A stretch of 64,000 nucleotides of DNA from Saprospiraceae bacterium (GCA_020627825.1 JAHDGD010000002.1:1-64000); one strand, 5' to 3'. Numbered from the stretch's first letter, positions 1-8,641 are shown. The notes: generated by a model not told the origin, from the letters alone. Translations and numbers: made by a program.

Positions 1-764
1 ACTCTGTAACTGTAACCGATAGTAATGGATGTACTGCTACGGAGAATTTTTATGTGGACGAAAACATCACGAATGTAGAATTAATTATAGCTCCACTAGA
101 TTCTGATATTGCTTTATTATGTGGAAGTGATCCTTTGACATTATATGTTTGGTGCCCAGGTTGTAACATCGATACAACAAATTCAGAATGGATTTTTCCA
201 GATGGCTCAGTACAAGTTGGAGGTAGCATAGAAATTACAGAACCTGGATTTTATCAAGTAACTAACTTTAATGGTCAGTGTACTTATGAAGGCTTTTTGG
301 ATGTAGAATACGCGGATATACAAGTCGAAGCCGTAGAATACGCATGTGAGGATAGTTTGATATATGCATTTTATATTTTAAATCTGAATGGTATAAGCTA
401 TACTGTTGATTACACAATTGATAATGTAACATTAATTGAGAATTTTCCATCCAATTTTACTGGCTCTTTTGAATGGGGATTGACCAATTCTTGTAATGTA
501 ACTCTTGAATATGATTTACCTTATGCTACTGGTGTGGAGATAGAATCTCTGACTGAACCAACTTGTGAAACATGTTCAGATGGCATCATCGTGCTTAATC
601 TTGATAATGTTGAATGTGACTGTGAATATGGGGATTTTCAAATAGTAAGTCAAGATAATATTTATCAAGAAATTGATCAGACTGAATTAACATATGGGGC
701 TTATTATATTTTAGGCTATGATACCAATGGATGTCTTATTTATGCAGAACCATTTGAATTATAA
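1..764 (+). CDS. C-terminal part of a large SprB-repeat-like surface protein (5' end outside window)
   Basis: The reading frame is open from the first bases of the window; the codons before position 54 read SVTVTDSNGCTATENFYV, so any start near 54 is artificial and the gene is cut by the window edge. The TDSNGCTATE motif is the hallmark of SprB-type repeats found in gliding adhesins and other T9SS cargo of Bacteroidota. The remaining ~250 residues are acidic, rich in Cys, Asn, Gly and beta-branched residues, as in Ig-like or PKD-like extracellular modules, and include a further CETCSDGIIVL stretch. I see no clear type A or type B (CHU_C) sorting domain at the end, so the export route is not proven. 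An ECF sigma factor gene follows after 34 bp. Function: likely a secreted adhesin-like protein (inference). Confidence 0.75.
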   Translation, partial: SVTVTDSNGCTATENFYVDENITNVELIIAPLDSDIALLCGSDPLTLYVWCPGCNIDTTNSEWIFPDGSVQVGGSIEITEPGFYQVTNFNGQCTYEGFLDVEYADIQVEAVEYACEDSLIYAFYILNLNGISYTVDYTIDNVTLIENFPSNFTGSFEWGLTNSCNVTLEYDLPYATGVEIESLTEPTCETCSDGIIVLNLDNVECDCEYGDFQIVSQDNIYQEIDQTELTYGAYYILGYDTNGCLIYAEPFEL

Positions 765-798
765 TTTTAACTTTAACTGAAATTACTCTACAAGCAAT

Positions 799-1353
799 TT
801 GAAAAACATTGATGAAATAATAAAACGTTGTCTTAAAGGGGATCGAAAATCACAGACACAATTAGTGGCTCATTTTGGACCAAAGTTATTACCTCTTTGT
901 AAGAGATATACCAAAGATGCCCATTTAGCACAAGATGCTTTGCAAGATACTTTTATCAATGTCTTTAGGTACTTAGCAAATTTTAAAGGAAAAGGTGTTT
1001 TTGATGCATGGATTAGAAGAATTGCAGTTAATTGTTCATTGAATGTTATTAAAAAAAGTACTTTCCATTATCATTCTATTAGTGATAATGGAGAGTACAT
1101 TTTACCGTCAGTCGATGCTGAAATTTATGAAAGCTTAGACTATGAAGACTTGTTGGAGATTCTACAAGAATTGCCTCCTATTTATTATATGGTTTTTAAT
1201 ATGTATGTCATCGAAGGATTTGATCACAAAGAGATTGGCGAGATGTTAAACATAGGTGAAAGTACATCGAGATCAAACCTTTCAAGAGCAAGAAAGAAAC
1301 TAGTGGACATTCTTAAAAAAAAACCACATTTCAGTAAAAACTTAGCTGTTTAA
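799..1353 (+). CDS. RNA polymerase ECF-type sigma-70 factor
   Basis: 184 aa. The N-terminal half (about residues 8-75) matches sigma region 2, with LVAHFGPKLLPLCKRY and the helix around DALQDTFINVFRYL. The C-terminal half (about 125-175) matches region 4: the HTH reads HKEIGEMLNIGESTSRSNL followed by SRARKKL. This is the usual Bacteroidota ECF layout. The start is a TTG; no better ATG lies upstream, and the residues right after it (KNIDEIIKRCLKGD) are family-typical. The gene is followed after 10 bp by a membrane/barrel protein with a short cytoplasmic N-terminus, so the two probably form a sigma/anti-sigma-like pair in one operon. The regulated targets are unknown; the neighbouring surface protein is a possible one. 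Confidence 0.9.
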   Translation: MKNIDEIIKRCLKGDRKSQTQLVAHFGPKLLPLCKRYTKDAHLAQDALQDTFINVFRYLANFKGKGVFDAWIRRIAVNCSLNVIKKSTFHYHSISDNGEYILPSVDAEIYESLDYEDLLEILQELPPIYYMVFNMYVIEGFDHKEIGEMLNIGESTSRSNLSRARKKLVDILKKKPHFSKNLAV

Positions 1354-1363
1354 CGATTTAATT

Positions 1364-2779
1364 ATGAGTTATAAAAATTTTGAGCGTTATATAAAAGATA
1401 CTTTCACAAGTAAAGAAGAAGCTATAGATGTAGATGGAATAATGGCTGCAGTCGATGCTAGTCGAAATTCAACATCTAGAAAGCCTTTTTTTGTCTTAGG
1501 TTTGGTTTTTATTTTCGCATGTTCAATGTCTATCTATTATTTAAACAATGAACCTGCTACTTCAATAAATTTAGTTGAATCAGACAGTGATATTTCAGAT
1601 AATATAATACACAACTCTACTATATCACATCAAAAAGAAAGTGCTATTGATGTAATTGAAAATGAAGTAGAACATCTTTCTGTTCATAATAAAGCTGTCG
1701 AAACACCTTCTTCAAATTTTCAGTCTAAACTAAATTTTAACGCAATAGTAGAATCAAAATCATCAAATGATAATGCTTTAAAAATAAACGATCTTACTGA
1801 AATTTCTGAAACTAAACCTTCAGCTTTTCAACATGATTATCAGTATCCAACACGCATTATACATGACAATTTTGACGAAACTGATATTTTAAATACTAAA
1901 GAAACTATTAATAATGTTACTTTTGCAAAAGATCAGGTGATAGCTTATAAAAGCTTAAATACCAAGTCTATAAAGCATACGTTGAATAGCCTAATTAATA
2001 CACCAGAGACACAAAATATATTGAGTTTACCAAATAGTGTGGAATGTCCAAACTTTGGTAGTAATCCTTGGATGTTTGAAGTTGGCACAATTTTGGGAGT
2101 TTCTGATCCCATAAAGCGATTTTCAATAAATCCACAAGAATTAAATCCGGCATTAACGTCTCGTGCTGATAATGAAAAGTCATTGGAAGGCCTTGATCTC
2201 GAATTCTTTTTAAGTGCTAAACGCATGAGATGGCCGGTTTTTGTAAAATCAGGAATTGCATATTCACGTTGGACAGAACGGATGAATTTAAATAGAGATT
2301 TTACTGAAATAGATACAGTTCAAGGTATCGTTTCTGCAACCGTTTCCCAAACAGGTGATACACTTACATATATTTACGGAGACATCTACATAGAAAAAGA
2401 CATACAAATTCGAAGAAGGGTGCATTATTATATCAATAGATTAAATATACCACTATCTGTCGTGTATGAACATGAATTCGGTCAAAATGCGATTCAAGCT
2501 GAACTGGGAGCAAGTTTTAATATTCGTACTTTTTCTGCAGGTTCTATATATTCTTCAGAAGATACATTCACAAATGTTAATCTAGGAAATTTCTTTAATA
2601 GCCTTACTGGTGTAAGCTATTTCAGTAAATTGCATTATAGAAGATATTTTAATGAACATGTATTTTTAGGTGGAATAGCTCATTTTCATTATCTTCCAGC
2701 TGAATTCTCTAGTCAAACATCATTCTCGCAGAAGTATCTTAATTATGGCGTAAGTATTTATTCTGGGTATAGGTTTTAA
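1364..2779 (+). CDS. Inner-membrane-anchored protein with C-terminal outer-membrane beta-barrel; putative anti-sigma partner
   Basis: 471 aa. Residues 1-40 are cytoplasmic-looking (MSYKNFERYIKDTF...), residues 41-60 (PFFVLGLVFIFACSMSIYYL) form one membrane helix, then comes a ~170-residue low-complexity Ser/Asn/Glu-rich linker. From about residue 225 the sequence alternates polar and hydrophobic residues in strand-like fashion and ends with an aromatic residue (YSGYRF), the usual outer-membrane barrel signature. One chain would therefore cross the whole envelope. It sits 10 bp after an ECF sigma gene, which suggests that the N-terminus holds the sigma factor. Proteins of this general layout next to ECF sigma genes are known in Bacteroidota, but I can name no characterised homologue. 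The role is an inference. Confidence 0.6.
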   Translation: MSYKNFERYIKDTFTSKEEAIDVDGIMAAVDASRNSTSRKPFFVLGLVFIFACSMSIYYLNNEPATSINLVESDSDISDNIIHNSTISHQKESAIDVIENEVEHLSVHNKAVETPSSNFQSKLNFNAIVESKSSNDNALKINDLTEISETKPSAFQHDYQYPTRIIHDNFDETDILNTKETINNVTFAKDQVIAYKSLNTKSIKHTLNSLINTPETQNILSLPNSVECPNFGSNPWMFEVGTILGVSDPIKRFSINPQELNPALTSRADNEKSLEGLDLEFFLSAKRMRWPVFVKSGIAYSRWTERMNLNRDFTEIDTVQGIVSATVSQTGDTLTYIYGDIYIEKDIQIRRRVHYYINRLNIPLSVVYEHEFGQNAIQAELGASFNIRTFSAGSIYSSEDTFTNVNLGNFFNSLTGVSYFSKLHYRRYFNEHVFLGGIAHFHYLPAEFSSQTSFSQKYLNYGVSIYSGYRF

Positions 2780-2790
2780 ACTATTTTTTA

Positions 2791-3453
2791 TTGAACATTG
2801 ATGTTATAATAGATCATTTCAACGAGTATCGTAATGAAAAGTATGCCACTAAAATGGCTGCTTATATGAAATATAACGTTCAATTTTTAGGTATTAAAGC
2901 ACCTATACGAAAAGAGATTCAGAAAGAGTACTTAAAAGAATGTAAAAAACTTAGTTTTCAAGACTGTAAAGAGTTTGCATTTCGATTATATGATTTACCT
3001 TACAGAGAATTCCATTATTTCTCTTTGGAGATTCTAGATAAACACAAAAGAGATCTTACTTCTGAATTTGCTCCATTAGCAGAATCGTTATGCTTGAAAA
3101 ATACTTGGTGGGATACTATCGATTATATTGCAACACACATATATAATCCTGTATTGATGAATATGGATGTAGAATCTAGGAAGACATATGTTCAATACCT
3201 TGCATCTCATCAAAATATGTGGCTCAATAGAATAGGCATTATTTTTCAGCTACCGCTTAAAGACAAAACGAATACTTCTTTATTGGAACTAGCCATTTTG
3301 CCACATATTGATTCTAAAGAATTCTTTCATAAAAAAGCAATTGGATGGGCATTAAGACAATATAGTAAATACAATCCCGAATATGTTCGTGATTTTATTG
3401 ATCACACTAAACTGCAAGCCCTTTCAATAAGAGAAGCTTCTAAATATTTGTAA
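2791..3453 (+). CDS. DNA alkylation repair protein, AlkD-like HEAT-repeat family
   Basis: 220 aa. The sequence matches the AlkD/DNA alkylation repair family (HEAT-like repeat DNA glycosylases that remove alkylated bases such as 3- or 7-methylpurines). Recognisable blocks are MAAYMKYNVQFLGIKAPIR near the N-terminus, KNTWWDTIDYIATHI in the middle, and FFHKKAIGWALRQYSKYNP near the C-terminus, which carries the family Trp and Arg residues. Length is normal (210-240 aa). The start is TTG, 11 bp after the preceding stop, so it may be co-transcribed with the sigma/barrel pair, although no functional link is evident. Its 3' end overlaps the convergent WbqC gene by 14 bp. Confidence 0.88.
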   Translation: MNIDVIIDHFNEYRNEKYATKMAAYMKYNVQFLGIKAPIRKEIQKEYLKECKKLSFQDCKEFAFRLYDLPYREFHYFSLEILDKHKRDLTSEFAPLAESLCLKNTWWDTIDYIATHIYNPVLMNMDVESRKTYVQYLASHQNMWLNRIGIIFQLPLKDKTNTSLLELAILPHIDSKEFFHKKAIGWALRQYSKYNPEYVRDFIDHTKLQALSIREASKYL

Positions 3454-4039
3454 CAACCCTATTGATATATGAACGTGTTTCAGGTCCCTTGCAAAAAAGT
3501 AGATCTAGAATACTGAGGTCGCTTTCAAACGCTAGCTTTTCACTAAAGACCTGAATATATTTTGGATAATCCAATGCCCTTGACTTGGGTAAGATTTTGT
3601 GTCTGAAATCCATAACGCATTCTTGTTTATATACTTCTGTTTCTAAAATGGGAATATGTAAAAGATTACCGAACCAATCTATGATATGAAAATTTAAATC
3701 ATACAAGCAGGTGTATTTAGATAAAAGTATCTGTTCAATTTCATCGAAATAATACTCAAAATAAGGAGCAGAACGGTAGGCACTTTCTATACTTGTTAAA
3801 TGCTTTTTAATCCAGTTATCTTCATAACTTATTATGACATCTGAGATTTTGGTTTGATTGTTTTTACCTTTTTTTAATGGAACACTTAAGGTTAAAGCAC
3901 CATTTGAAGAAAGAATTACACATTTATTTCTATAACTTCTTTTCTGATAATTTTCATTTTTTTCCAACTTTACACACCCATGTTTTTGGGCGAAAGCCCA
4001 AAATTGAATAGATGGAAAATATTGACTTTCTACAACCAT
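3440..4039 (-). CDS. WbqC-like family protein
   Basis: 199 aa, close to family length. WbqC-like proteins sit in surface polysaccharide gene clusters; the biochemical role is not settled. Family blocks visible here are the start VVESQYFPSIQFWAFAQKHG, the LTLSVPLKKGKN motif, the DNWIKKHLTSIESAYRSAPYF motif and the C-terminal FEHKHGF-like region replaced by FESDLSILDLLF. Codons for WAFAQK contain a copy of the dispersed palindrome (3984-4003). A TACATTTG -7 box lies only 4 bp upstream of the ATG, so the mRNA may be leaderless. Divergent from a GT2 glycosyltransferase, which fits a role in surface glycan synthesis (inference). Confidence 0.85.
   Translation of the reverse strand: MVVESQYFPSIQFWAFAQKHGCVKLEKNENYQKRSYRNKCVILSSNGALTLSVPLKKGKNNQTKISDVIISYEDNWIKKHLTSIESAYRSAPYFEYYFDEIEQILLSKYTCLYDLNFHIIDWFGNLLHIPILETEVYKQECVMDFRHKILPKSRALDYPKYIQVFSEKLAFESDLSILDLLFCKGPETRSYINRVVTNI
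3984..4003. repeat. Dispersed palindrome, perfect copy (TTTTGGGC-GAAA-GCCCAAAA)
   Basis: Perfect 8-bp arms around a 4-base loop. It lies inside the N-terminal coding region of the WbqC gene, where the sense strand reads the loop as TTTC and encodes WAFAQ. Same core as the copies at 8436, 20059, 28334, 45786, 52786 and 57066. Confidence 0.85.
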
Positions 4040-4043
4040 AGAA

Positions 4044-4051
4044 CAAATGTA
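4044..4051 (-). promoter_or_regulatory. TAnnTTTG (-7) box of the WbqC gene
   Basis: The minus strand reads TACATTTG, a perfect match to the Bacteroidota -7 consensus, ending 4 bp before the ATG at 4039. No convincing TTG (-33) was seen at the usual distance, so confidence is moderate. Confidence 0.5.
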
Positions 4052-4083
4052 TTCTTTTAAAAATTGCTTTAGTTAATTGAGGA

Positions 4084-5238
4084 ATGGAAAAAGCACATGA
4101 TCATATTCATATTTGTATCCCTTCTTATAAAGAAAAAGATATTAGTCTAACATTAGAATCATTGCAAGCTTGTGAATCTAATGGGCTAAATATACGCGTT
4201 ACCGTTCTAGTAAACGAATCAGTAAATGCTGATTTCGCTACACAAGAGCTAAATCAGAAAACATTAAAAGACCTTGAGGAATTTAGATTAAAATACCCTT
4301 TATTCCCCTTACAATATTATTTTCTTTCACTTCCAGTGAAGTCAGCAGGCGTTGGCCATGCAAGGAAACTTTTAATGGATCGAGCAGCACTACAGTTTCG
4401 CAAACTAGATAAAAATGGATTAATAGTTGCTCTTGATGCAGATACCATTGTATCTCCAAATTATTTATCATCAATTTCTAATTACTTTTCTAAAAATAAT
4501 AAAGAAGCAGCTTCCATTTTTTATGAACATCCATTAGATTCATGTCGAATTATTGAGTATGAATTTCATTTGAGGTATTACAATTCAATGCAATATCATG
4601 CAGGTTTTCCTTTTGCTATTCATACAGTAGGAAGTGCAATGGCATGCACTTCAGAATCTTATTTAAAGAAAGGAGGGATGAACAAACGTAAAGCTGGTGA
4701 AGACTTTTATTTTATGCAGAAATTCATAAAGGATCAAGTCTGCGGAAATATTACAGAAACAACTATAGTTCCATCATCACGTTCATCTGATCGAGTTCCT
4801 TTTGGAACTGGACGTGCCATACTAAAATATGAAGATCAATCCTATAAGGCAACCACTTATAATCCTACTTCATTTTCAATATTGAAGGCGTTTAATGAAA
4901 ATATAGCTAAACATTATCCTGACTATAAGGTAAAACTTACGCCTAATGAAAAATTAAATGAATTCCTACTTTCTATACATTTTAATGATAAATTTATAGA
5001 GTGTCTTCAGCATACAAAAGAAAAATCAGCTTTTTTAAAACGCTTCTATCAGTTCTTTGATGCCTTTACATTAATGAAATGTCTACATTATTTAAGAGAA
5101 GAATACCCTGATGTGGAAATCAAAGATGCAGCAACATATTATACTAACCAATTTTATAAATCACCTTTTCATTCTATTAAAGAAGTGCTGGTTAAGTTAC
5201 GTGAGGAAGAGCGCTATAGATTAGAACACCTAATGTAA
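4084..5238 (+). CDS. Family 2 (GT-A fold) glycosyltransferase
   Basis: 384 aa. The N-terminus IHICIPSYKEKDISLTLESL is a typical GT2 nucleotide-sugar binding start, and GLIVALDADTIVSPNYL carries the DxD-type metal-binding motif (around residues 118-122). GMNKRKAGEDFYFMQKF holds the ED acceptor-side motif. No membrane helix is evident, so the enzyme is probably cytoplasmic or peripheral. The C-terminal ~120 residues (after FGTGRAI) are not recognised. Divergent from WbqC and convergent with MiaE (9-bp overlap). A role in surface polysaccharide or glycolipid synthesis is likely; donor and acceptor cannot be told. Confidence 0.85.
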   Translation: MEKAHDHIHICIPSYKEKDISLTLESLQACESNGLNIRVTVLVNESVNADFATQELNQKTLKDLEEFRLKYPLFPLQYYFLSLPVKSAGVGHARKLLMDRAALQFRKLDKNGLIVALDADTIVSPNYLSSISNYFSKNNKEAASIFYEHPLDSCRIIEYEFHLRYYNSMQYHAGFPFAIHTVGSAMACTSESYLKKGGMNKRKAGEDFYFMQKFIKDQVCGNITETTIVPSSRSSDRVPFGTGRAILKYEDQSYKATTYNPTSFSILKAFNENIAKHYPDYKVKLTPNEKLNEFLLSIHFNDKFIECLQHTKEKSAFLKRFYQFFDAFTLMKCLHYLREEYPDVEIKDAATYYTNQFYKSPFHSIKEVLVKLREEERYRLEHLM

Positions 5239-5814
5239 GGCGGCACGAATGTCAAGACCTTCAATTATCTCGCTTTCTACATCTACCCAATATCTCAATC
5301 TATCATATACCTTTTCCTCATCGAAATAATTCAATGCCATTTTTACAAATATATGTCCATGTTTTGCTTCACTTGCCCATAATAATTTGTAAAATCTTTT
5401 CAATTCTGGATCAGTTAGCGCTTCACTAACTAACCTGAATCTTTCAGCTCCTCTTGTTTCAACTACTGATGCTATCAAAAGCCGATCTAAGAACCGTTCT
5501 AAGATTCCACTATGGCATTTTTTAACTAAAGCTTGAACATAAGGATCTCCACCTATAGAATGGTTTAATGAAATACCTCTGCTTTCCATAATCTCATATA
5601 CTTGCTGGAAATGTTCAAGCTCTTCTATACCTGTTGCAATTAATTCTGGAAGAATTTCTTTTCTATCTGGGTACTTAGCTACCAAACTCATTGCCATAGA
5701 AGATGCTTTTCGCTCACAATCGGCATGATCTTGTAAAAAGGAATCAAAATCAGCCATAACTGCATCAACCCATTCTTGTTTACTGGGAGTCTTTATGTCA
5801 AGATTTAACTTCAT
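5230..5814 (-). CDS. miaE: tRNA-(ms[2]io[6]A)-hydroxylase MiaE
   Basis: 194 aa, standard length. A ferritin-like diiron enzyme that hydroxylates the isopentenyl side chain of 2-methylthio-N6-isopentenyladenosine at position 37 of tRNA. Ligand motifs are visible in two helical halves: Glu of DCERKASSMA, the ELEHFQQV motif, then ETRGAERF and SEAKHGHIFVKM, giving the paired E and ExxH sets. The start MKLNLDIKTPSKQEWVDAVM is family-like. A minus-strand TAATTTTG (-7) box is seen about 40 bp upstream of the ATG. It overlaps the convergent glycosyltransferase by 9 bp. Confidence 0.93.
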   Translation of the reverse strand: MKLNLDIKTPSKQEWVDAVMADFDSFLQDHADCERKASSMAMSLVAKYPDRKEILPELIATGIEELEHFQQVYEIMESRGISLNHSIGGDPYVQALVKKCHSGILERFLDRLLIASVVETRGAERFRLVSEALTDPELKRFYKLLWASEAKHGHIFVKMALNYFDEEKVYDRLRYWVDVESEIIEGLDIRAALH

Positions 5815-5978
5815 GCTTATATTATTTCAGCTTTAAAAGGTATTAAATATCCAAAATTATAAAGTTTCATTTGTTTGACAATTTTATATGGAAAAGAAAC
5901 TACGATATCACGAATCGAAATTTATAAGCGTGCCAAACAAAAAGTTTGAAAATCTTTTTAATAGAATACAAAAAATTA

Positions 5979-5986
5979 TACATTTG
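5979..5986 (+). promoter_or_regulatory. TAnnTTTG box upstream of the 44-aa microprotein gene
   Basis: TACATTTG, 35 bp before the ATG at 6022. A transcript starting just after it would include the 44-aa gene but would lack the start of a longer ORF (5888-6118) in another frame. The -33 element is not at the standard spacing. Confidence 0.4.
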
Positions 5987-6021
5987 AAATACTTAATAAT
6001 TAATATTAAATCAATTTCAAA

Positions 6022-6156
6022 ATGGCAAAATCTAGAAAAAGAGATCTCAAGAAGAAAAAGGATAAAGAAATGGAAGCTAAATTCTTTCGTTATGCAATCC
6101 TTGGGACTGTATTGTTGATTGTATTGTATTTAGTTATCTCGAATATTGGTAGTTAG
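6022..6156 (+). CDS. 44-aa single-pass membrane microprotein
   Basis: Not in the usual size range for gene callers. The ATG at 6022 opens MAKSRKRDLKKKKDKEMEAK, a strongly basic N-terminus, followed by FFRYAILGTVLLIVLYLVIS, one clear membrane helix, and ends NIGS. The positive-inside rule puts the N-terminus in the cytoplasm. Its stop overlaps the stop of the convergent Pif1-like gene. A -7 box lies 35 bp upstream. The charge/helix layout is much more protein-like than the overlapping 76-aa frame, which is why I choose this one. Function unknown. Confidence 0.6.
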   Translation: MAKSRKRDLKKKKDKEMEAKFFRYAILGTVLLIVLYLVISNIGS

Positions 6157-7463
6157 CGATTGTTCAGATGAAACTCGCTTATTCTAGGATCTACAAATAT
6201 GTCTCTAGGCGTTAATGGCTGCCGTAGTGCAACACCTTCTAGTGTTCGAATTCTACTTAAAGCAACATAAGCTTGTCCACTTTCAAAAGCCCCTTTTCCA
6301 AGGTCTATAATTGCTCGGTCAAATGTTTTTCCTTGACTTTTATGTATAGTTATTGCCCAGCTTAACTTTAGTGGGTATTGATTGAATGAACCGATAACAT
6401 CAGATTTTAACAAGGTAGTATTCATGGGGTCAGCTTTATATTTTATAATCTCCCATGTAAATCGCTCCACTTCTATGTTTTTGATCATACCTTGCTGATC
6501 TACGATTTGTACGGTTACTTTATCTATATCAAGCTCTTTTACAATACCCACTGTGCCATTAACAAAGTTTTTATCTGTGTCATTTTTTATAAACATAACT
6601 TGAGCACCAACCCTAAGTCTTAAATTTAATGCAGTAGGAAAAAGTCGCTCTGAAAAATCTCCTGTAACTCGAGCAAGATACTCGAATTCTTCTGTTTGGA
6701 CTTCTGATAATTTCTCTTTGTTTATCTTCTCTACTTGAGCATTGCGGGCACACATGGTAATGTAAAAGGAATCATCAAAAGTTTCATTGATGACTTGATT
6801 ATTCAATGCTTCTACGTCATCATAATCAATAGATTGCGTTCGAACATTATCTAATATTTGAATAAAACTCCTATCCGTTTGTCTGAAAACTTGCCTTAAC
6901 TCATGAATAATGAGCTCATAGTTTTCTTTGAAAACATGCGCTGAAAAGAAATAGGGTGTATTATAATGTGTTCTCAAGTATTCTCGCTCTTCTTGCGTTG
7001 CAATAACAGGAGGTAATTGAAATAGATCACCGAAACAAATTAGTTTTACGCCACCGAATGGCTCGTATAGATTTCCTCTATTAATTCTTAGAAAACGATC
7101 AATATTATCCATCATATCCGCTCTTACCATAGAAATTTCATCTATAACCAAGATGTCAATTTTAGCATACAACCTGAAGTTTCTTCTTCTAGTAATATCA
7201 CTAGGATGAAGCAGTTTAGGAGGGAAGCCAAAGAAGGAATGAATCGTTTGACCTTGGACATTCAATGCAGCAATACCTGTGGGAGCTAAAACAACTACAC
7301 GAGATCTGGTTGTTTTTCTAAATAATCTTAAAAGTGTAGATTTTCCTGTTCCTGCTCTTCCCGTTATATACAGTGGATCATTTGTTTCCTCCATGTCTTG
7401 AAGGATAAGCTTAAATTGGTTGCTTAGAACTAATGGTTGTTTACTTTTGGTGAGCTCTTTCAC
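6153..7463 (-). CDS. Pif1/RecD-like superfamily 1B DNA helicase
   Basis: 436 aa. Walker A is GRAGTGKSTLLRLF (about residues 38-51), followed by the APTGIAALNVQGQTIHSFF block, Walker B IDILVIDEISMVRADMMD, the motif FGDLFQLPPV, and near the C-terminus the motif AITIHKSQGKTFDRAIIDLG and GQAYVALSRI. This is the full set of Pif1-type 5'-3' helicase motifs. The family unwinds DNA, including G-quadruplex and R-loop structures. Length fits the short Bacteroidota Pif1-like proteins. The start codon overlaps the stop of the upstream nuclease gene by 4 bp, so the two are translationally coupled. Likely role: DNA repair or replication-fork maintenance. Confidence 0.92.
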   Translation of the reverse strand: MKELTKSKQPLVLSNQFKLILQDMEETNDPLYITGRAGTGKSTLLRLFRKTTRSRVVVLAPTGIAALNVQGQTIHSFFGFPPKLLHPSDITRRRNFRLYAKIDILVIDEISMVRADMMDNIDRFLRINRGNLYEPFGGVKLICFGDLFQLPPVIATQEEREYLRTHYNTPYFFSAHVFKENYELIIHELRQVFRQTDRSFIQILDNVRTQSIDYDDVEALNNQVINETFDDSFYITMCARNAQVEKINKEKLSEVQTEEFEYLARVTGDFSERLFPTALNLRLRVGAQVMFIKNDTDKNFVNGTVGIVKELDIDKVTVQIVDQQGMIKNIEVERFTWEIIKYKADPMNTTLLKSDVIGSFNQYPLKLSWAITIHKSQGKTFDRAIIDLGKGAFESGQAYVALSRIRTLEGVALRQPLTPRDIFVDPRISEFHLNNR

Positions 7464-8497
7464 TTTATTTCTTTCAAGAAATATCCGATCACAGGAAAAT
7501 GATCACTAAATCCATTTTTATATTCGCTACCTCCAAATGTCCTTAACGGATAATTTTTGTATTGTCCGGATTTTTGCAACATCTCTGGAGACTTGAATAT
7601 GATAGCTTTATGAAAAAATAAACCATCTTGATTTGTTAAAAGTAAGGATTGACTAACAATGATCTGGTCAAAAAGACTCCAGCTATCTCTGTAAGCGTTG
7701 GATCCTTCTCCTTTCTGATATTTCTTATACATCGGATTGAATAACCCATTAGTAGGAACCTTTTCAATTTTAGGTTTTGCATTGAGTGTTTTCTTTATAG
7801 ATGGAGATGTAGGGTCATCATTTAGATCACCCATAAGAATAACTTTGGCATTCGGGTTAACAGTGTATAAACTATCTATAATAGAAACATTTAATTCTGC
7901 TGCAGCTTGCCGTAAGGGAGCGGATCTTTTTTCTCCACCGCTACGTGAAGGCCAGTGATTTACTAAAATATACACCTCTTCATCTTTTAACATTCCGGAT
8001 ACAACTAAGACATCTCTTGTAAACTTTCTACGACCATCTTTCATGATGATGAGAGGGCGAGCTTCACTGTTAGTTACTGTAAAATAGGACGGATTATATA
8101 ATAATGCGACATCAATTCCTCTTTTATCTGGCGAATCATAATGTACAATTTTATAATTTCTTTCGGCAATTGATGGTTCTTTAACTAAATCTTCGAGTAC
8201 TCCTTTGTTCTCTATCTCCGAAACACCTAGTGCAACTACTCCATCTGCATTCATTTCTACTCCCATTTTAGAAATAACAGAAGACATTTTCGCTAATTTA
8301 GCTTGATAACGTTCTTCTGTCCAAGCTCTTTCACCTTCAGGGGTAAATTCTGTATCTCGAACATCTTCATCATCTTTTGTATCAAAGAGATTCTCAAGAT
8401 TGTAAAAACCAATAGGAAAAACCTCGTATTGTTTTTGGGCGAAAGCCCCAGAAAAATAAAATGCAAAAATAACAGTAAAAAGTAATCTTAAAAACAT
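7460..8497 (-). CDS. Secreted endonuclease/exonuclease/phosphatase family protein
   Basis: 345 aa. Residues 1-20 are a Sec signal peptide ending GAFAQ, so the protein is exported. The mature part has the EEP-fold motifs: FPIGFYNLENLFD at the start, the catalytic Glu in GVSEIENKG, HWPSRSGG, the metal-binding VILMGDLNDDP and the final GFSDHFPVIGYF (SDH motif). EEP enzymes cleave phosphodiester bonds in nucleic acids or related substrates. It is divergent from a TonB receptor/DUF5689 pair and coupled to a helicase gene downstream. With the receptor pair it suggests use of extracellular DNA or phosphate (inference). The signal-peptide codons GAFAQ contain a copy of the palindrome repeat. Confidence 0.88.
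   Translation of the reverse strand: MFLRLLFTVIFAFYFSGAFAQKQYEVFPIGFYNLENLFDTKDDEDVRDTEFTPEGERAWTEERYQAKLAKMSSVISKMGVEMNADGVVALGVSEIENKGVLEDLVKEPSIAERNYKIVHYDSPDKRGIDVALLYNPSYFTVTNSEARPLIIMKDGRRKFTRDVLVVSGMLKDEEVYILVNHWPSRSGGEKRSAPLRQAAAELNVSIIDSLYTVNPNAKVILMGDLNDDPTSPSIKKTLNAKPKIEKVPTNGLFNPMYKKYQKGEGSNAYRDSWSLFDQIIVSQSLLLTNQDGLFFHKAIIFKSPEMLQKSGQYKNYPLRTFGGSEYKNGFSDHFPVIGYFLKEIK
8436..8450. repeat. Dispersed palindrome, imperfect copy
   Basis: TGGGC-GAAA-GCCCCA; arms GGGC/GCCC with one mismatch further out. Lies in the signal-peptide codons (GAFAQ) of the EEP nuclease gene; the sense strand loop is TTTC. Confidence 0.6.
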
Positions 8498-8597
8498 GTA
8501 GCTGATTTAATATAGCACAAAGTAATAGTGTTTATTATAAAAATGTATATTTATAATTAATAGTTTCTTAATTATTTATTAATGTTCCAAAAATCGT

Positions 8598-8625
8598 TTG
8601 TTTTGAAATTTGAGTATTACATTTG
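8598..8625 (+). promoter_or_regulatory. Bacteroidota-type promoter of the TonB receptor operon
   Basis: TTG at 8598-8600, a 17-bp spacer, then TACATTTG at 8618-8625: a textbook match to TTG-N17-TAnnTTTG. Transcription should begin near 8630, downstream of the ATG at 8582 but upstream of the TTG at 8642, so it also fixes the receptor start. Confidence 0.75.
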
Positions 8626-8641
8626 TGGCAAAAATAAACTT

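Noticed and set aside
2078-2094. TTGGCAC motif as a sigma-54 site
   Set aside because: Inside a coding region and the -12 half is poor.
5888-6118. 76-aa ORF on the plus strand
   Set aside because: Overlaps the 44-aa membrane microprotein in another frame, is Lys/Ile-rich like random AT-rich DNA, and begins before the -7 box at 5979.
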